From: Desulfobacterales bacterium
GTDB lineage: Bacteria > Desulfobacterota > Desulfobacteria > Desulfobacterales > RPRI01
Direction of reading: 5' to 3'
Assembly (NCBI GenBank): GCA_020052975.1
Contig: JAGVOC010000085.1
Coordinates: 1-9,485, forward strand
Length of the DNA: 9,485 bases
This document shows, in pieces, positions 4,156 through 9,485 of this stretch. Each line of letters opens with the position of its first letter. The stretch's first letter is position 1. Position numbers and translations under genes: made by a program. The notes under the pieces were generated by a model. It was not told the DNA's origin and ran no database searches. It was given only the letters and a program-made list of their open reading frames with translations.

Positions 4156-6225
4156 TTATCCGAGATGCTTGTACAGAAAATTCCCCATATACTGGAATAC
4201 AGGATCAGGAACATTTTTACTTATCTGCCTGATAATCTTATAGGACATTGATTCTTCCGGACAATTTAAGCTTGAGCATATCTTCTCCGGATAATAAAAT
4301 TGCGGCAGATCTATTACTTTTGTTCCCCAACGGCTTTTGAAACTCATCAATCCCTCATTATTTATTCCGGTCCTGCCGAAGTCGAATATTTTGTACCCTT
4401 CAGAACAGGCAAGTTTGATTGCTTCCCATAAAATAAAATAGTTAGTATGTAAATGTTGAAAGCTCGCATCCGAGGCTAAATAGTCCCACGAGCAGCGATT
4501 CCTGAACTTAAACATAATTAAACCTGCAACCAATTGCCCTTTATACCTGACTAAAAGCAGGGCAATACGTTTAGACGACGAGAATTTTTCCCAGAGTAAT
4601 TTAAAAAAAAGATATGGCTGCGGAGGAAGACCCAAACGCTTTCTAGTCTTAACGTAAAGATAATAAAATTCCCGAACATCGGTTTCATCATCGGCCATTT
4701 GCTGTTCTAAACCGCCCTTTAAGCATATTTTTATCTTCCGCTTCACTTGGTTGCTAAATGTTTTCATCAACTCTTCCGGACCGGCTTCCAATGAAAGTTG
4801 ATGGCTCTTATTGTAAACCACACTGCCTATCCTGCCGTCCTTAATAAGGGGCCCGGAAGCAAGAGTTCTTATTTCAATGCTGCGGCATTTAAGCTTTATT
4901 GACAAATTTATTGCAGCGTCAAGAAGCGCTCTCATGTCTTCATTTGTGGAAATTAGAGGATCGCAATTGGTCGCAAAGGGGATACTGACCAGCCTGCTTC
5001 CGGTAAGGATACTTTTCACTTCAAAGACCGGCAATGCCGCCCGTATCGAATTATCCTCATGATTCAACAAAGCTAAATAATGGCCCTTCATGTGCGGAAA
5101 GCTTTCTTCAAGAACCTGCTTCCACCCTGAAAGATGGCAAATCAATCCAAAGGGATGACTTTCCACAAATTGATCCCAGCGTTGATCCTTAACCGGATCT
5201 ATTAAGGGGCAAGGGTTTAGGGGCGAGGGGCGAGGGTTTAGGGGCGAGGGGCGAGGGGCGAGGGGCGAGGGTCCAGGGTCAAGGGTAAAGGGTTTAGGGG
5301 CGAGGGGCGAGGTTGTAACTCTGTATTTGTCAGTCCAGAAACGTGATGCCTCTCTTGGGAGTGCGTGCCAGTACTGTCCTTCGTATTTTGATTTAATATG
5401 TTCAAGAAATTCAGTATAATATCGCACGGGATATTCTTCGTAATGCAGCCTTTCATCAAAACTCATATAGTTCGGATGGGTAATGAACAGGGCCATGCCG
5501 CCATTTTCTGCAACCCAGTCCAGTTTCTTCTTCCATATCTCTATATTCTGCTCCCGCATGAGGATAAAGAGCAGAAAATCCTGTGGGAGGGTATATGGAA
5601 GCTCTACATAACCGTTTTGCCGCTGATTTCCGGGGACCAGAAAGGGAAAGATTGTTCCCACGCCTTCCGGCTGAGGTTCAAAAGGATCGGTATCAAACGT
5701 GGAGGCATCATATTCAATATCCAGATCATGAAGCATTTCAAGATCGTGATACATGCTCGGGCAGCGAAAACCTGCGGCGCCCCATTCCTTTATACAACGG
5801 TTTATTTCGACAGCCTGCTTCTCAAAGAGCGTTCTGGATTGGAATGGGTTTTTATCGTGATGCAGGCCATGTATGCCGACTTCAAATTCCCGGTCGGTAA
5901 GGTATTGACGTAATTTTGCAGAAACCGGATAATCTCCGGCAACAAAATTGAAAGAGGACCGGAAACCAAGGCTTTCATCTATTTCCGAGAGCTTACGGGA
6001 ACTGTTATGTCCTTTCTCGTTTTCAACATCATGTGTCAGGACAAGCGCGAATTTTTTCCCGCCCGGCCACCCCGTCCACCCTTCAGGCGGTTTTGCGGCC
6101 TTTTGATCTATGGGCCAGACATCTTTATACCGGAGGCGCTTTCTCATTAAAATCTGCCGCCGGATATAAATCTGGGCCCACCGGGGAATGAATGATTTGA
6201 TGATGTAGTAGGCTTGGAATGGCAT
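4156..6225 (-). CDS. Polysaccharide deacetylase fused to a FemAB-like GNAT domain through a repeat-encoded linker
   Basis: A 689-aa two-domain protein. Residues ~55-300 are a NodB-type polysaccharide deacetylase: LVLTHDVE (61-68, Asp66 as motif-1 Asp), GIHGLHHD (117-124, His119/His123 as metal ligands), FRCPS (153-157) and FITHPNYMS (247-255, His250). It may remove N- or O-acetyl groups from a glycan. Residues ~344-645 match the neighbouring FemAB-like protein: ALPVFEVKSILTGSRLVSIPF, KTRKRLGLPPQPYLFFK, then FDFGRTGINNEGLMSFKSRWG. Residues 306-340 are five 7-residue repeats (SPLAPKP, FTLDPGP, SPLAPRP, SPLNPRP, SPLNPCP) encoded by 15 DNA heptamers. Comparable deacetylase and FemAB genes are usually separate; they also occur in XrtA/PEP-CTERM polysaccharide loci. 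The ATG at 6223-6225 has no Shine-Dalgarno sequence, since heptamers begin 2 bp upstream. No signal peptide is evident. The second half has no obvious start of its own after the linker, which supports one polypeptide. Confidence 0.85.
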   Translation of the reverse strand: MPFQAYYIIKSFIPRWAQIYIRRQILMRKRLRYKDVWPIDQKAAKPPEGWTGWPGGKKFALVLTHDVENEKGHNSSRKLSEIDESLGFRSSFNFVAGDYPVSAKLRQYLTDREFEVGIHGLHHDKNPFQSRTLFEKQAVEINRCIKEWGAAGFRCPSMYHDLEMLHDLDIEYDASTFDTDPFEPQPEGVGTIFPFLVPGNQRQNGYVELPYTLPQDFLLFILMREQNIEIWKKKLDWVAENGGMALFITHPNYMSFDERLHYEEYPVRYYTEFLEHIKSKYEGQYWHALPREASRFWTDKYRVTTSPLAPKPFTLDPGPSPLAPRPSPLNPRPSPLNPCPLIDPVKDQRWDQFVESHPFGLICHLSGWKQVLEESFPHMKGHYLALLNHEDNSIRAALPVFEVKSILTGSRLVSIPFATNCDPLISTNEDMRALLDAAINLSIKLKCRSIEIRTLASGPLIKDGRIGSVVYNKSHQLSLEAGPEELMKTFSNQVKRKIKICLKGGLEQQMADDETDVREFYYLYVKTRKRLGLPPQPYLFFKLLWEKFSSSKRIALLLVRYKGQLVAGLIMFKFRNRCSWDYLASDASFQHLHTNYFILWEAIKLACSEGYKIFDFGRTGINNEGLMSFKSRWGTKVIDLPQFYYPEKICSSLNCPEESMSYKIIRQISKNVPDPVFQYMGNFLYKHLG
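5206..5310 (-). repeat. Intragenic heptamer array (15 units, 105 bp) forming the interdomain linker
   Basis: Plus-strand units: GGGGCAA, GGGTTTA, GGGGCGA x2, GGGTTTA, GGGGCGA x4, GGGTCCA, GGGTCAA, GGGTAAA, GGGTTTA, GGGGCGA x2. The array begins and ends exactly on codon boundaries and covers codons 306-340. Fifteen units are 35 codons, so the frame is kept; one unit more or less would break it. The template strand has 15 runs of three or four G, giving high G-quadruplex potential. Confidence 0.93.
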
Positions 6226-6226
6226 A

Positions 6227-6254
6227 AGATAGAGGGTATAGGGTTCAGGGGTTA
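6227..6254 (+). repeat. Heptamers abutting the start of the deacetylase fusion gene (4 units)
   Basis: AGATAGA, GGGTATA, GGGTTCA, GGGGTTA. They begin 2 bp from the ATG and occupy the place where a Shine-Dalgarno sequence would be. On the coding strand the leader reads TATACCCTCTATCTT before ATG, with no purine-rich ribosome site. Confidence 0.75.
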
Positions 6255-6260
6255 AACTGC

Positions 6261-6337
6261 CGAATATCGAAGATCGAATATCGAATGTCGGGCCAGTTAC
6301 AAGTGAATAGGGTCTGGGGTTTAGGGTTTAGGGGCAA
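6261..6337 (+). repeat. Mixed-class heptamer array (11 units)
   Basis: CGAATAT, CGAAGAT, CGAATAT, CGAATGT, CGGGCCA, GTTACAA, GTGAATA, GGGTCTG, GGGTTTA, GGGTTTA, GGGGCAA. Three motif styles (CGAATAT, GTGAATA and GGGTTTA) follow each other in a single uninterrupted 7-bp register. Confidence 0.82.
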
Positions 6338-6369
6338 GTAGCGGTGTATGTGCCTGCTGTTTCGGTTCG

Positions 6370-6409
6370 CTCGAATCCTTGAACCCTTGAATCCTCGAAT
6401 CCTGGACCT
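6370..6409 (+). repeat. Octamer array (5 units)
   Basis: CTCGAATC, CTTGAACC, CTTGAATC, CTCGAATC, CTGGACCT. This is the only array in the window with an 8-bp period. The units otherwise resemble the heptamer families in style: short, variable at two or three positions, and sharing a fixed backbone. Confidence 0.75.
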
Positions 6410-6503
6410 CATTATATAGCTCCGCCTCCTCAGTTACATTGAGCTCTTTGGAGAAGACTCCATACATCGAATATCGTTAGTAAAATTAAAGTTTCTGGTC
6501 TCT

Positions 6504-6549
6504 GGTTTGTTGTTTCTGGTTTTTTTCTTTTAACCAGGAACCATAAACC
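6504..6549 (-). repeat. Hairpin of opposed TGGTTT units just 3' of the FemAB gene
   Basis: 6504-6521 (GGTTTGTTGTTTCTGGTT) pairs with 6532-6549 (AACCAGGAACCATAAACC) at 15 of 18 positions around a 10-nt loop that is T-rich on the plus strand. It begins about 18 bp after the stop of the FemAB gene on the coding strand. It might slow or end transcription there, but there is no T tract right after the stem on the coding strand, so I do not call it a terminator. Confidence 0.5.
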
Positions 6550-6566
6550 ATGAACCTAAGCCTTTA

Positions 6567-7616
6567 TTACCCGGCATGCCTGTAATAAACTTTCCCGATA
6601 ATTTTCAATATAAAAACAGGCAGTTTATTCAGCATGTTAGTCTGAAAGTCACTTACTTTTTCCGGTTCCGTTACAAATGAACCGCTTTTCAGATCATACC
6701 TGTAATACTTAATCGTGTATTCTTCTGCCCCAAGGGCAAGCTTGAACTGCCTCAGCCCCTGATTTTCAATTTCTGTCCTGCCGAGAGAAAGGCTCTTACA
6801 GCCCCTTGCACGGTACCACCTGACAGCCTCCCACATAACGAGGTTATTCGGCCTTAAGTTCTGGTACTCCATGTCTGATGCGCCATACTTATAAAGAGCC
6901 TTCTCGCCGAAATGGAAGAAAACGGCCCCGGCAATAAATTTGCCGTCATGAGAAGCAAGAGCCACAACCCCCTGATCTTTTGATATGATGTGTTCATAAA
7001 CTTTCCGGAAAAAACGGTACGGCTGGGGAGGCAGGCCATGCCTTTTTCTCGTTATGCAGTTGAGCCTGTAAAACTCCCTGACCGCTTCCTCTGTATCTAA
7101 AAACTGAACAATCACACCATTTGCGTACGCTTTTTTTATATTCCTCTTGAAAGTATCCTTAAAGGCGCTGTAAATTTCATTTTCTTCCCTTGAAATATCA
7201 AGGTGATGGCCCCAAAACCGGGAAGAAGAAAGCGCGCCAGGTAAAAACTTTTCTCCGCCTCTGAATTCAATAAATTCCCAGTTAACTCTTTTACCATATT
7301 GAATAATCCGGTCAAGTATATCCTGAAACTTTATGCTCCCTGCAATAATCGGTTCGCAATAATCAGTAAACGGCAAAGATACACCCCTGCGCCCGGTTAT
7401 GGCACTTTTTACATCCATCACTGGTATTACAGCCAGATTATTTTCTTTGTTTGATACAAAACAGGCTGGTGTATAATGGTATGATTCGGATAAAACTTTT
7501 GTCCACGCAACTGTATGGAAAAATGAATAGTCGGGGGATGTTCTGACCAGTTCATCCCAATTATCATAATTTATCGGGTTCAGAATCTGAATATCGGGAG
7601 TTGGGTTCCTGGTCAC
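6567..7616 (-). CDS. FemAB-like GNAT-fold protein of a polysaccharide locus
   Basis: A 349-aa protein of the FemAB/GNAT_6 type, close in pattern to the second half of the neighbouring fusion. Two GNAT-like halves are visible: SFFHTVAWTKVLSESYHY (31-48) with VIPVMDVKSAITGRRGVSLPFTDY (63-86), then FKRNIKKAYANGV (156-168), ITRKRHGLPPQPYRFFRKVYEHI (188-210) and LSLGRTEIENQGLRQFKLALG (276-296). FemAB relatives transfer amino acids from aminoacyl-tRNA, or acyl groups, to peptidoglycan or glycans; the acceptor here is unknown, and a glycan-modifying role is inferred from context. The start is GTG at 7614-7616, which lies in heptamer TGGTCAC, and no clear Shine-Dalgarno sequence precedes it. The first six or seven residues (MTRNPTP) are therefore repeat-derived. 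No signal peptide or membrane segment is seen. Confidence 0.87.
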   Translation of the reverse strand: MTRNPTPDIQILNPINYDNWDELVRTSPDYSFFHTVAWTKVLSESYHYTPACFVSNKENNLAVIPVMDVKSAITGRRGVSLPFTDYCEPIIAGSIKFQDILDRIIQYGKRVNWEFIEFRGGEKFLPGALSSSRFWGHHLDISREENEIYSAFKDTFKRNIKKAYANGVIVQFLDTEEAVREFYRLNCITRKRHGLPPQPYRFFRKVYEHIISKDQGVVALASHDGKFIAGAVFFHFGEKALYKYGASDMEYQNLRPNNLVMWEAVRWYRARGCKSLSLGRTEIENQGLRQFKLALGAEEYTIKYYRYDLKSGSFVTEPEKVSDFQTNMLNKLPVFILKIIGKVYYRHAG

Positions 7617-7623
7617 TGGTTCA
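7603..7623 (-). repeat. Heptamers that supply the GTG start of the FemAB gene (3 units)
   Basis: GGGTTCC, TGGTCAC, TGGTTCA in register. The CAC of the middle unit is the complement of the GTG initiation codon. Degenerate TGGTTT-type units continue at 7638-7672 (AGTTTCT, GCTCCTT, TGTTTCT, AGTTTAT, GGTTAAA), still in steps of seven. Confidence 0.6.
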
Positions 7624-7679
7624 TATGCCTGAAACTGAGTTTCTGCTCCTTTGTTTCTAGTTTATGGTTAAAACAATCT

Positions 7680-7779
7680 GAACCGCGAAGACGCAAAGGA
7701 CGCCAAGATTTGGTTTTGGATTTTTCCCCGATCGGGTAAAACGATCAGGGAAAAGGCCAACGGCCTATCGCCTGTTCGG
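7680..7779 (+). repeat. Core repeat, copy 4 (100 bp, with added hairpin)
   Basis: It aligns with the 70-bp core at 2446-2515: same start (GAACCGCGAAGACGCAAAGG), same TTTGGTTTT, same GAAAAGGCCAACGGC and the same exit into TTACCAGTTACTCGTCACTA. It differs by an insertion of about 30 bp containing TTTTCCCCGATCG (7722-7734) and CGATCAGGGAAAA (7742-7754). These are reverse complements with one mismatch around a 7-nt loop. The core lies between the acetyltransferase and FemAB genes. Confidence 0.85.
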
Positions 7780-7849
7780 TTACCAGTTACTCGTCACTAT
7801 TTACTCGTCACTTTCCCTTACCCCTTGCCCCTATCCCCTTGATCCTATC
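7780..7849 (-). repeat. C-rich heptamer array that enters the acetyltransferase gene (10 units)
   Basis: TTACCAG, TTACTCG, TCACTAT, TTACTCG, TCACTTT, CCCTTAC, CCCTTGC, CCCTATC, CCCTTGA, TCCTATC. The first five units are almost identical to those at 2516-2550. The last three units overlap the gene: the stop codon TAG is rc of 7831-7833, and the final residues (about IGSRG) are encoded by heptamers. Confidence 0.83.
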
Positions 7850-8313
7850 TTTTTCAATATTTTAGCCGGGTTTCCGGCAACTATGGTGTTGGGAGGCACA
7901 TCTTTTGTGATGACACTGCCCGCACCAAGGATGGCGTTTTCACCTATTGTAACATTGGAAAGAATGGTGCAGCCTGAACCGACTGAAGCTCCTTTTTTTA
8001 CAAGTGTCGGCTCAACGGTCCAGTCGGCCTCTGTCTGCAAGCTGCCGCCCGGTGTGGTTGCACGAGGCTGCTTATCATTGATAAAGGTGACGCTGTGGCC
8101 GATAAAGACATTATCTTCAATTGTTACACCTTCGCAGATGAAAGTATGGCTGGATATCTTGCAATTGCTGCCGACAAAGGCATTTTTCTGTATTTCCACA
8201 AATGCGCCGATCTTTGTGTTATCGCCAATGGAACATCCGTAGAGGTTGATAAACTTTGAAAGTTTAACGTTGTCTCCAAGCTTAACGTCATCGGCTATGC
8301 AGAGGTAGTTCAC
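7831..8313 (-). CDS. wbpD: Left-handed beta-helix sugar-nucleotide N-acetyltransferase, WbpD-like
   Basis: Probably acetylates the 3-amino group of a UDP-2-acetamido-3-amino-hexuronic acid with acetyl-CoA, after the aminotransferase. The 160 residues are mostly hexapeptide repeats: VKLGDN, CSIGDN, TKIGAF, AFVGSN, VTIEDN, VFIGHS, ASVGSG, VTIGEN, AILGAGS. The loop VTFINDKQPRATTPGG (75-90) matches the FxND-x-PRA signature of WbpD/WlbB proteins, with Asn79 as the likely catalytic-loop residue. The C-terminus VPPNTIVAGNPAKILKKIG is typical of these trimeric enzymes. The start is GTG at 8311-8313, inside the stop of the oxidoreductase gene (GTGA overlap), so the two are translationally coupled. The last residues and the stop come from the heptamer array at 7780-7849. 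WbpD assignment is supported by its two pathway neighbours; other sugar O- or N-acetyltransferases are possible. Confidence 0.9.
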   Translation of the reverse strand: MNYLCIADDVKLGDNVKLSKFINLYGCSIGDNTKIGAFVEIQKNAFVGSNCKISSHTFICEGVTIEDNVFIGHSVTFINDKQPRATTPGGSLQTEADWTVEPTLVKKGASVGSGCTILSNVTIGENAILGAGSVITKDVPPNTIVAGNPAKILKKIGSRG

Positions 8314-9314
8314 AGGTACACCATTTTCCCGTTATTTTTCAGAGACTCGGTGGACGCTTCAAGCATCTTTACAACACTCAACCCTGCTGCACCATCGTTT
8401 ATGACTTCTCCGCCGTGAGTTATGTAGTCATTGAAACTGTCGACCGAGAGCTTAAGAGCCTCGGTCTGTTCAATTCTGGGGGCCCACATATCTCCGGAAC
8501 GGTAGGAGACCAGAAGGTTGTATTGCCCTTCCTTTGTTTTTACCTGGACACCTTTATCGTAGATCTTTATTTTTTCGTCCGGTTCCAGATCGTTCCAGAC
8601 AAGCATCTTTTTCTGGCCTCCGATCATGGTCGTTCTCACCTTGATGGGAGAAAGCCAGTTTACGTTAATATGCGCGATAATATTATCTCTGAAGTAGAAT
8701 GTCAGATAGGCCAGATCCTCCAGCCCCCGGCTAAAGTGCTCTGCCCCGGTCGCTATGACAGCCTGTGGTTTATCACCCAGTATATATTCCATGACAGATA
8801 AGTCATGAGGCGCAAGATCCCACACCACGTTGACGTCGTGCTGGAAGAGGCCCAGATTGACCCTGACGGAATCATAGTAGTAAATATCGCCCAGAACCTT
8901 GTCATCGACAAACTGTTTTATTCTCTTTACCGCGCCCGTATAAAGGAAGGTGTGATCAACCATGATCTTCAGATTCTTTGTCCCGGCCAGTTCAATTAGC
9001 TTTTCGGCCTCGGCGCTGGTATAAGTGAAGGGCTTTTCGACAAACACGCTTTTGCCCTCTTCCAAAGCCATCTTTGCAAGTTCGTAATGCGTAAAAACCG
9101 GAGTGGCAATCGCCACAGCATCAATATCGGGATCTTTGATCAGTTCTTTGCAGTCGGTGGTAACCTTTACGCCCGGATATAGCTTAAGGGCTTTTTTGAG
9201 GGATTTCTGGTTCATATCACTTATCCAGTCAACACGGGAACCTTCTGCCATGTTGAAGTTTCTGACAAGATTGGGACCCCAGTAACCGTATCCTATTACA
9301 CCTACACGAATCAT
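8310..9314 (-). CDS. wbpB: Gfo/Idh/MocA-family sugar-nucleotide oxidoreductase, WbpB-like
   Basis: Probably oxidises the 3-OH of a UDP-N-acetyl-hexosaminuronic acid, making the 3-keto substrate for the aminotransferase. With the start at 9314 the protein has 334 aa, normal for the family. VGVIGYGYWGPN (4-15) is the NAD-binding Rossmann motif; AIATPVFTHYELA (68-80), the conserved FVEKPF (91-96, catalytic Lys94) and WDLAPHDLSVMEY (165-177, His170) follow. The reading frame is open up to 9419, but ATG at 9312-9314 has AAAGGAG 6 nt upstream and begins the conserved fold. The 35 codons before it are translated heptamer repeat and should be dropped. The stop overlaps the GTG of the acetyltransferase gene. 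The pairing of this family with a hexapeptide acetyltransferase and a DegT aminotransferase is the basis for the WbpB call. Confidence 0.91.
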   Translation of the reverse strand: MIRVGVIGYGYWGPNLVRNFNMAEGSRVDWISDMNQKSLKKALKLYPGVKVTTDCKELIKDPDIDAVAIATPVFTHYELAKMALEEGKSVFVEKPFTYTSAEAEKLIELAGTKNLKIMVDHTFLYTGAVKRIKQFVDDKVLGDIYYYDSVRVNLGLFQHDVNVVWDLAPHDLSVMEYILGDKPQAVIATGAEHFSRGLEDLAYLTFYFRDNIIAHINVNWLSPIKVRTTMIGGQKKMLVWNDLEPDEKIKIYDKGVQVKTKEGQYNLLVSYRSGDMWAPRIEQTEALKLSVDSFNDYITHGGEVINDGAAGLSVVKMLEASTESLKNNGKMVYL

Positions 9315-9325
9315 GATAACTCCTT
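9315..9325 (-). promoter_or_regulatory. Shine-Dalgarno site that fixes the start of the oxidoreductase gene
   Basis: On the coding strand AAAGGAG is followed by TTATC and then ATG. It excludes the longer open frame beginning at 9419. Unlike the FemAB starts, this site is separated from the nearest heptamer (9336) by about 10 bp and remains intact. Confidence 0.8.
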
Positions 9326-9335
9326 TAAAAATATA

Positions 9336-9384
9336 GGGTTTAGGGGTTAGGGTCAAGGGTATAGGGTCGAAGAGGAACCCTTGC
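9336..9384 (+). repeat. Heptamer array upstream of the oxidoreductase gene
   Basis: GGGTTTA, GGGGTTA, GGGTCAA, GGGTATA, GGGTCGA, then AGAGGAA and an opposite-polarity CCCTTGC. In-register units thus cover 49 bp and switch polarity at the end, as in the 3972-4150 region. Confidence 0.8.
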
Positions 9385-9485
9385 CCCGAGACCTTTGCAT
9401 AACACCCCCTTTTGCCCAATTACTGCGTCAGGCTCAAATTTCAATCCTCGAAATACTCAATGTATTCCTGTGGTTGAAATTATCG
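9385..9485. other. Unassigned right-edge DNA, possibly the end of a mobile element
   Basis: From CCCGAGACCTTTGCATAA onward the sequence leaves the heptamer pattern. It contains AATTTCAA (9438-9445) and TTGAAATT (9473-9480) as inverted arms, with an inner AATAC/GTATT stem. GAGACCTTTGCATAA resembles, from memory, the terminal repeats of some IS elements in metagenomic and Desulfobacterota genomes; I cannot verify this. No coding frame is seen before the window ends. Confidence 0.35.

Larger units (their letters stand above)
6226..6566. other. 341-bp repeat-filled gap between the two FemAB-containing genes
   Basis: This is the longest gap in the window. From low to high it holds heptamers (6227-6254), a mixed heptamer array (6261-6337), unique DNA of about 30 bp, an octamer array (6370-6409), about 90 bp of unassigned sequence including TCGAATATCG (6467-6476), and a hairpin of opposed TGGTTT units (6504-6549). 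I see no gene, tRNA or convincing promoter. Confidence 0.7.

Noticed and set aside
4039..4251. Small proline-rich ORF on the plus strand with LPLDPVF repeats, and its minus-strand partner at 3996-4214 with GSRGKKT repeats
   Set aside because: Both are by-products of the stop-free 21-bp tandem array; they lack ribosome sites and a protein-like composition.
5398..5913. Plus-strand ORF of 171 codons opposite the deacetylase
   Set aside because: It is a shadow of the deacetylase gene. The minus-strand frame has all NodB motifs and this one has no recognisable domain.
7755..7770. Intrinsic terminator from GGCCAACGGCC
   Set aside because: The stem is only four base pairs with a three-base loop, no T tract follows on the coding strand, and it belongs to the repeated core.
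8415..8801. Plus-strand ORF of 128 codons opposite the oxidoreductase
   Set aside because: Shadow of a strongly conserved Gfo/Idh/MocA gene; no domain of its own.
9315..9419. N-terminal extension of 35 codons on the oxidoreductase gene
   Set aside because: It is translated heptamer repeat (residues such as FDPIPLTLTPKP). The ATG at 9314 has a proper Shine-Dalgarno sequence and begins the Rossmann fold.

Overview
The window is a surface-polysaccharide gene cluster. Every credible gene reads on the minus strand, so transcription runs from high to low coordinates. It probably comes from a Gram-negative bacterium with moderate GC content. The protein styles, and repeat types I remember from sulfate-reducing Desulfobacterota, point that way, but this is an impression and not a placement.

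Layout in order of transcription: a Gfo/Idh/MocA sugar-nucleotide oxidoreductase (WbpB-like, 9314-8310); a left-handed beta-helix sugar N-acetyltransferase (WbpD-like, 8313-7831, overlapping the first gene by 4 bp); a FemAB-like GNAT protein (7616-6567); a polysaccharide deacetylase fused to a second FemAB-like domain (6225-4156); UDP-glucose 6-dehydrogenase (ugd, 3901-2606); a DegT/DnrJ/EryC1-type PLP sugar aminotransferase (WbpE-like, start corrected to 2304, ending 1120); a DUF433/DUF5615 toxin-antitoxin pair (854-241); and a 22-codon remnant that looks like an epimerase C-terminus (163-95).

The oxidoreductase, aminotransferase and acetyltransferase are the B, E and D steps that turn a UDP-N-acetylhexosaminuronic acid into its 2,3-diacetamido derivative. 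The UDP-GlcNAc 6-dehydrogenase (A step) and the epimerase (WbpI) are not in the window. Ugd supplies UDP-glucuronate. The deacetylase and the two FemAB-like proteins probably modify the finished or growing glycan.

The unusual part is the DNA between and inside the genes. Nearly every gap is filled with degenerate 7-bp units: GGGTTTA, GGGTCAA, GGGGCGA, TGGTTTA, CGAATAT, GAGTGAA and similar. Unrelated-looking motif classes follow each other without leaving the 7-bp register, in runs of up to 18 units. Some arrays face each other as inverted arms around a 70-100 bp non-heptameric core that begins GAACCGCGAAGACGC. The arrays also enter genes. A run of 15 units, exactly 35 codons, is the linker that joins the deacetylase to its FemAB domain. 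A run of 11 units forms a proline-rich insertion of about 25 residues in the aminotransferase. One unit supplies the GTG start of the free FemAB gene, and others supply the last codons and stop of the acetyltransferase. Two FemAB-containing genes have starts that abut or lie in heptamers and show no Shine-Dalgarno sequence, while the other genes have one or are translationally coupled. A CTCTGTG-type repeat sits just upstream of two unrelated genes. The right edge is non-heptameric DNA that may be the end of a mobile element.
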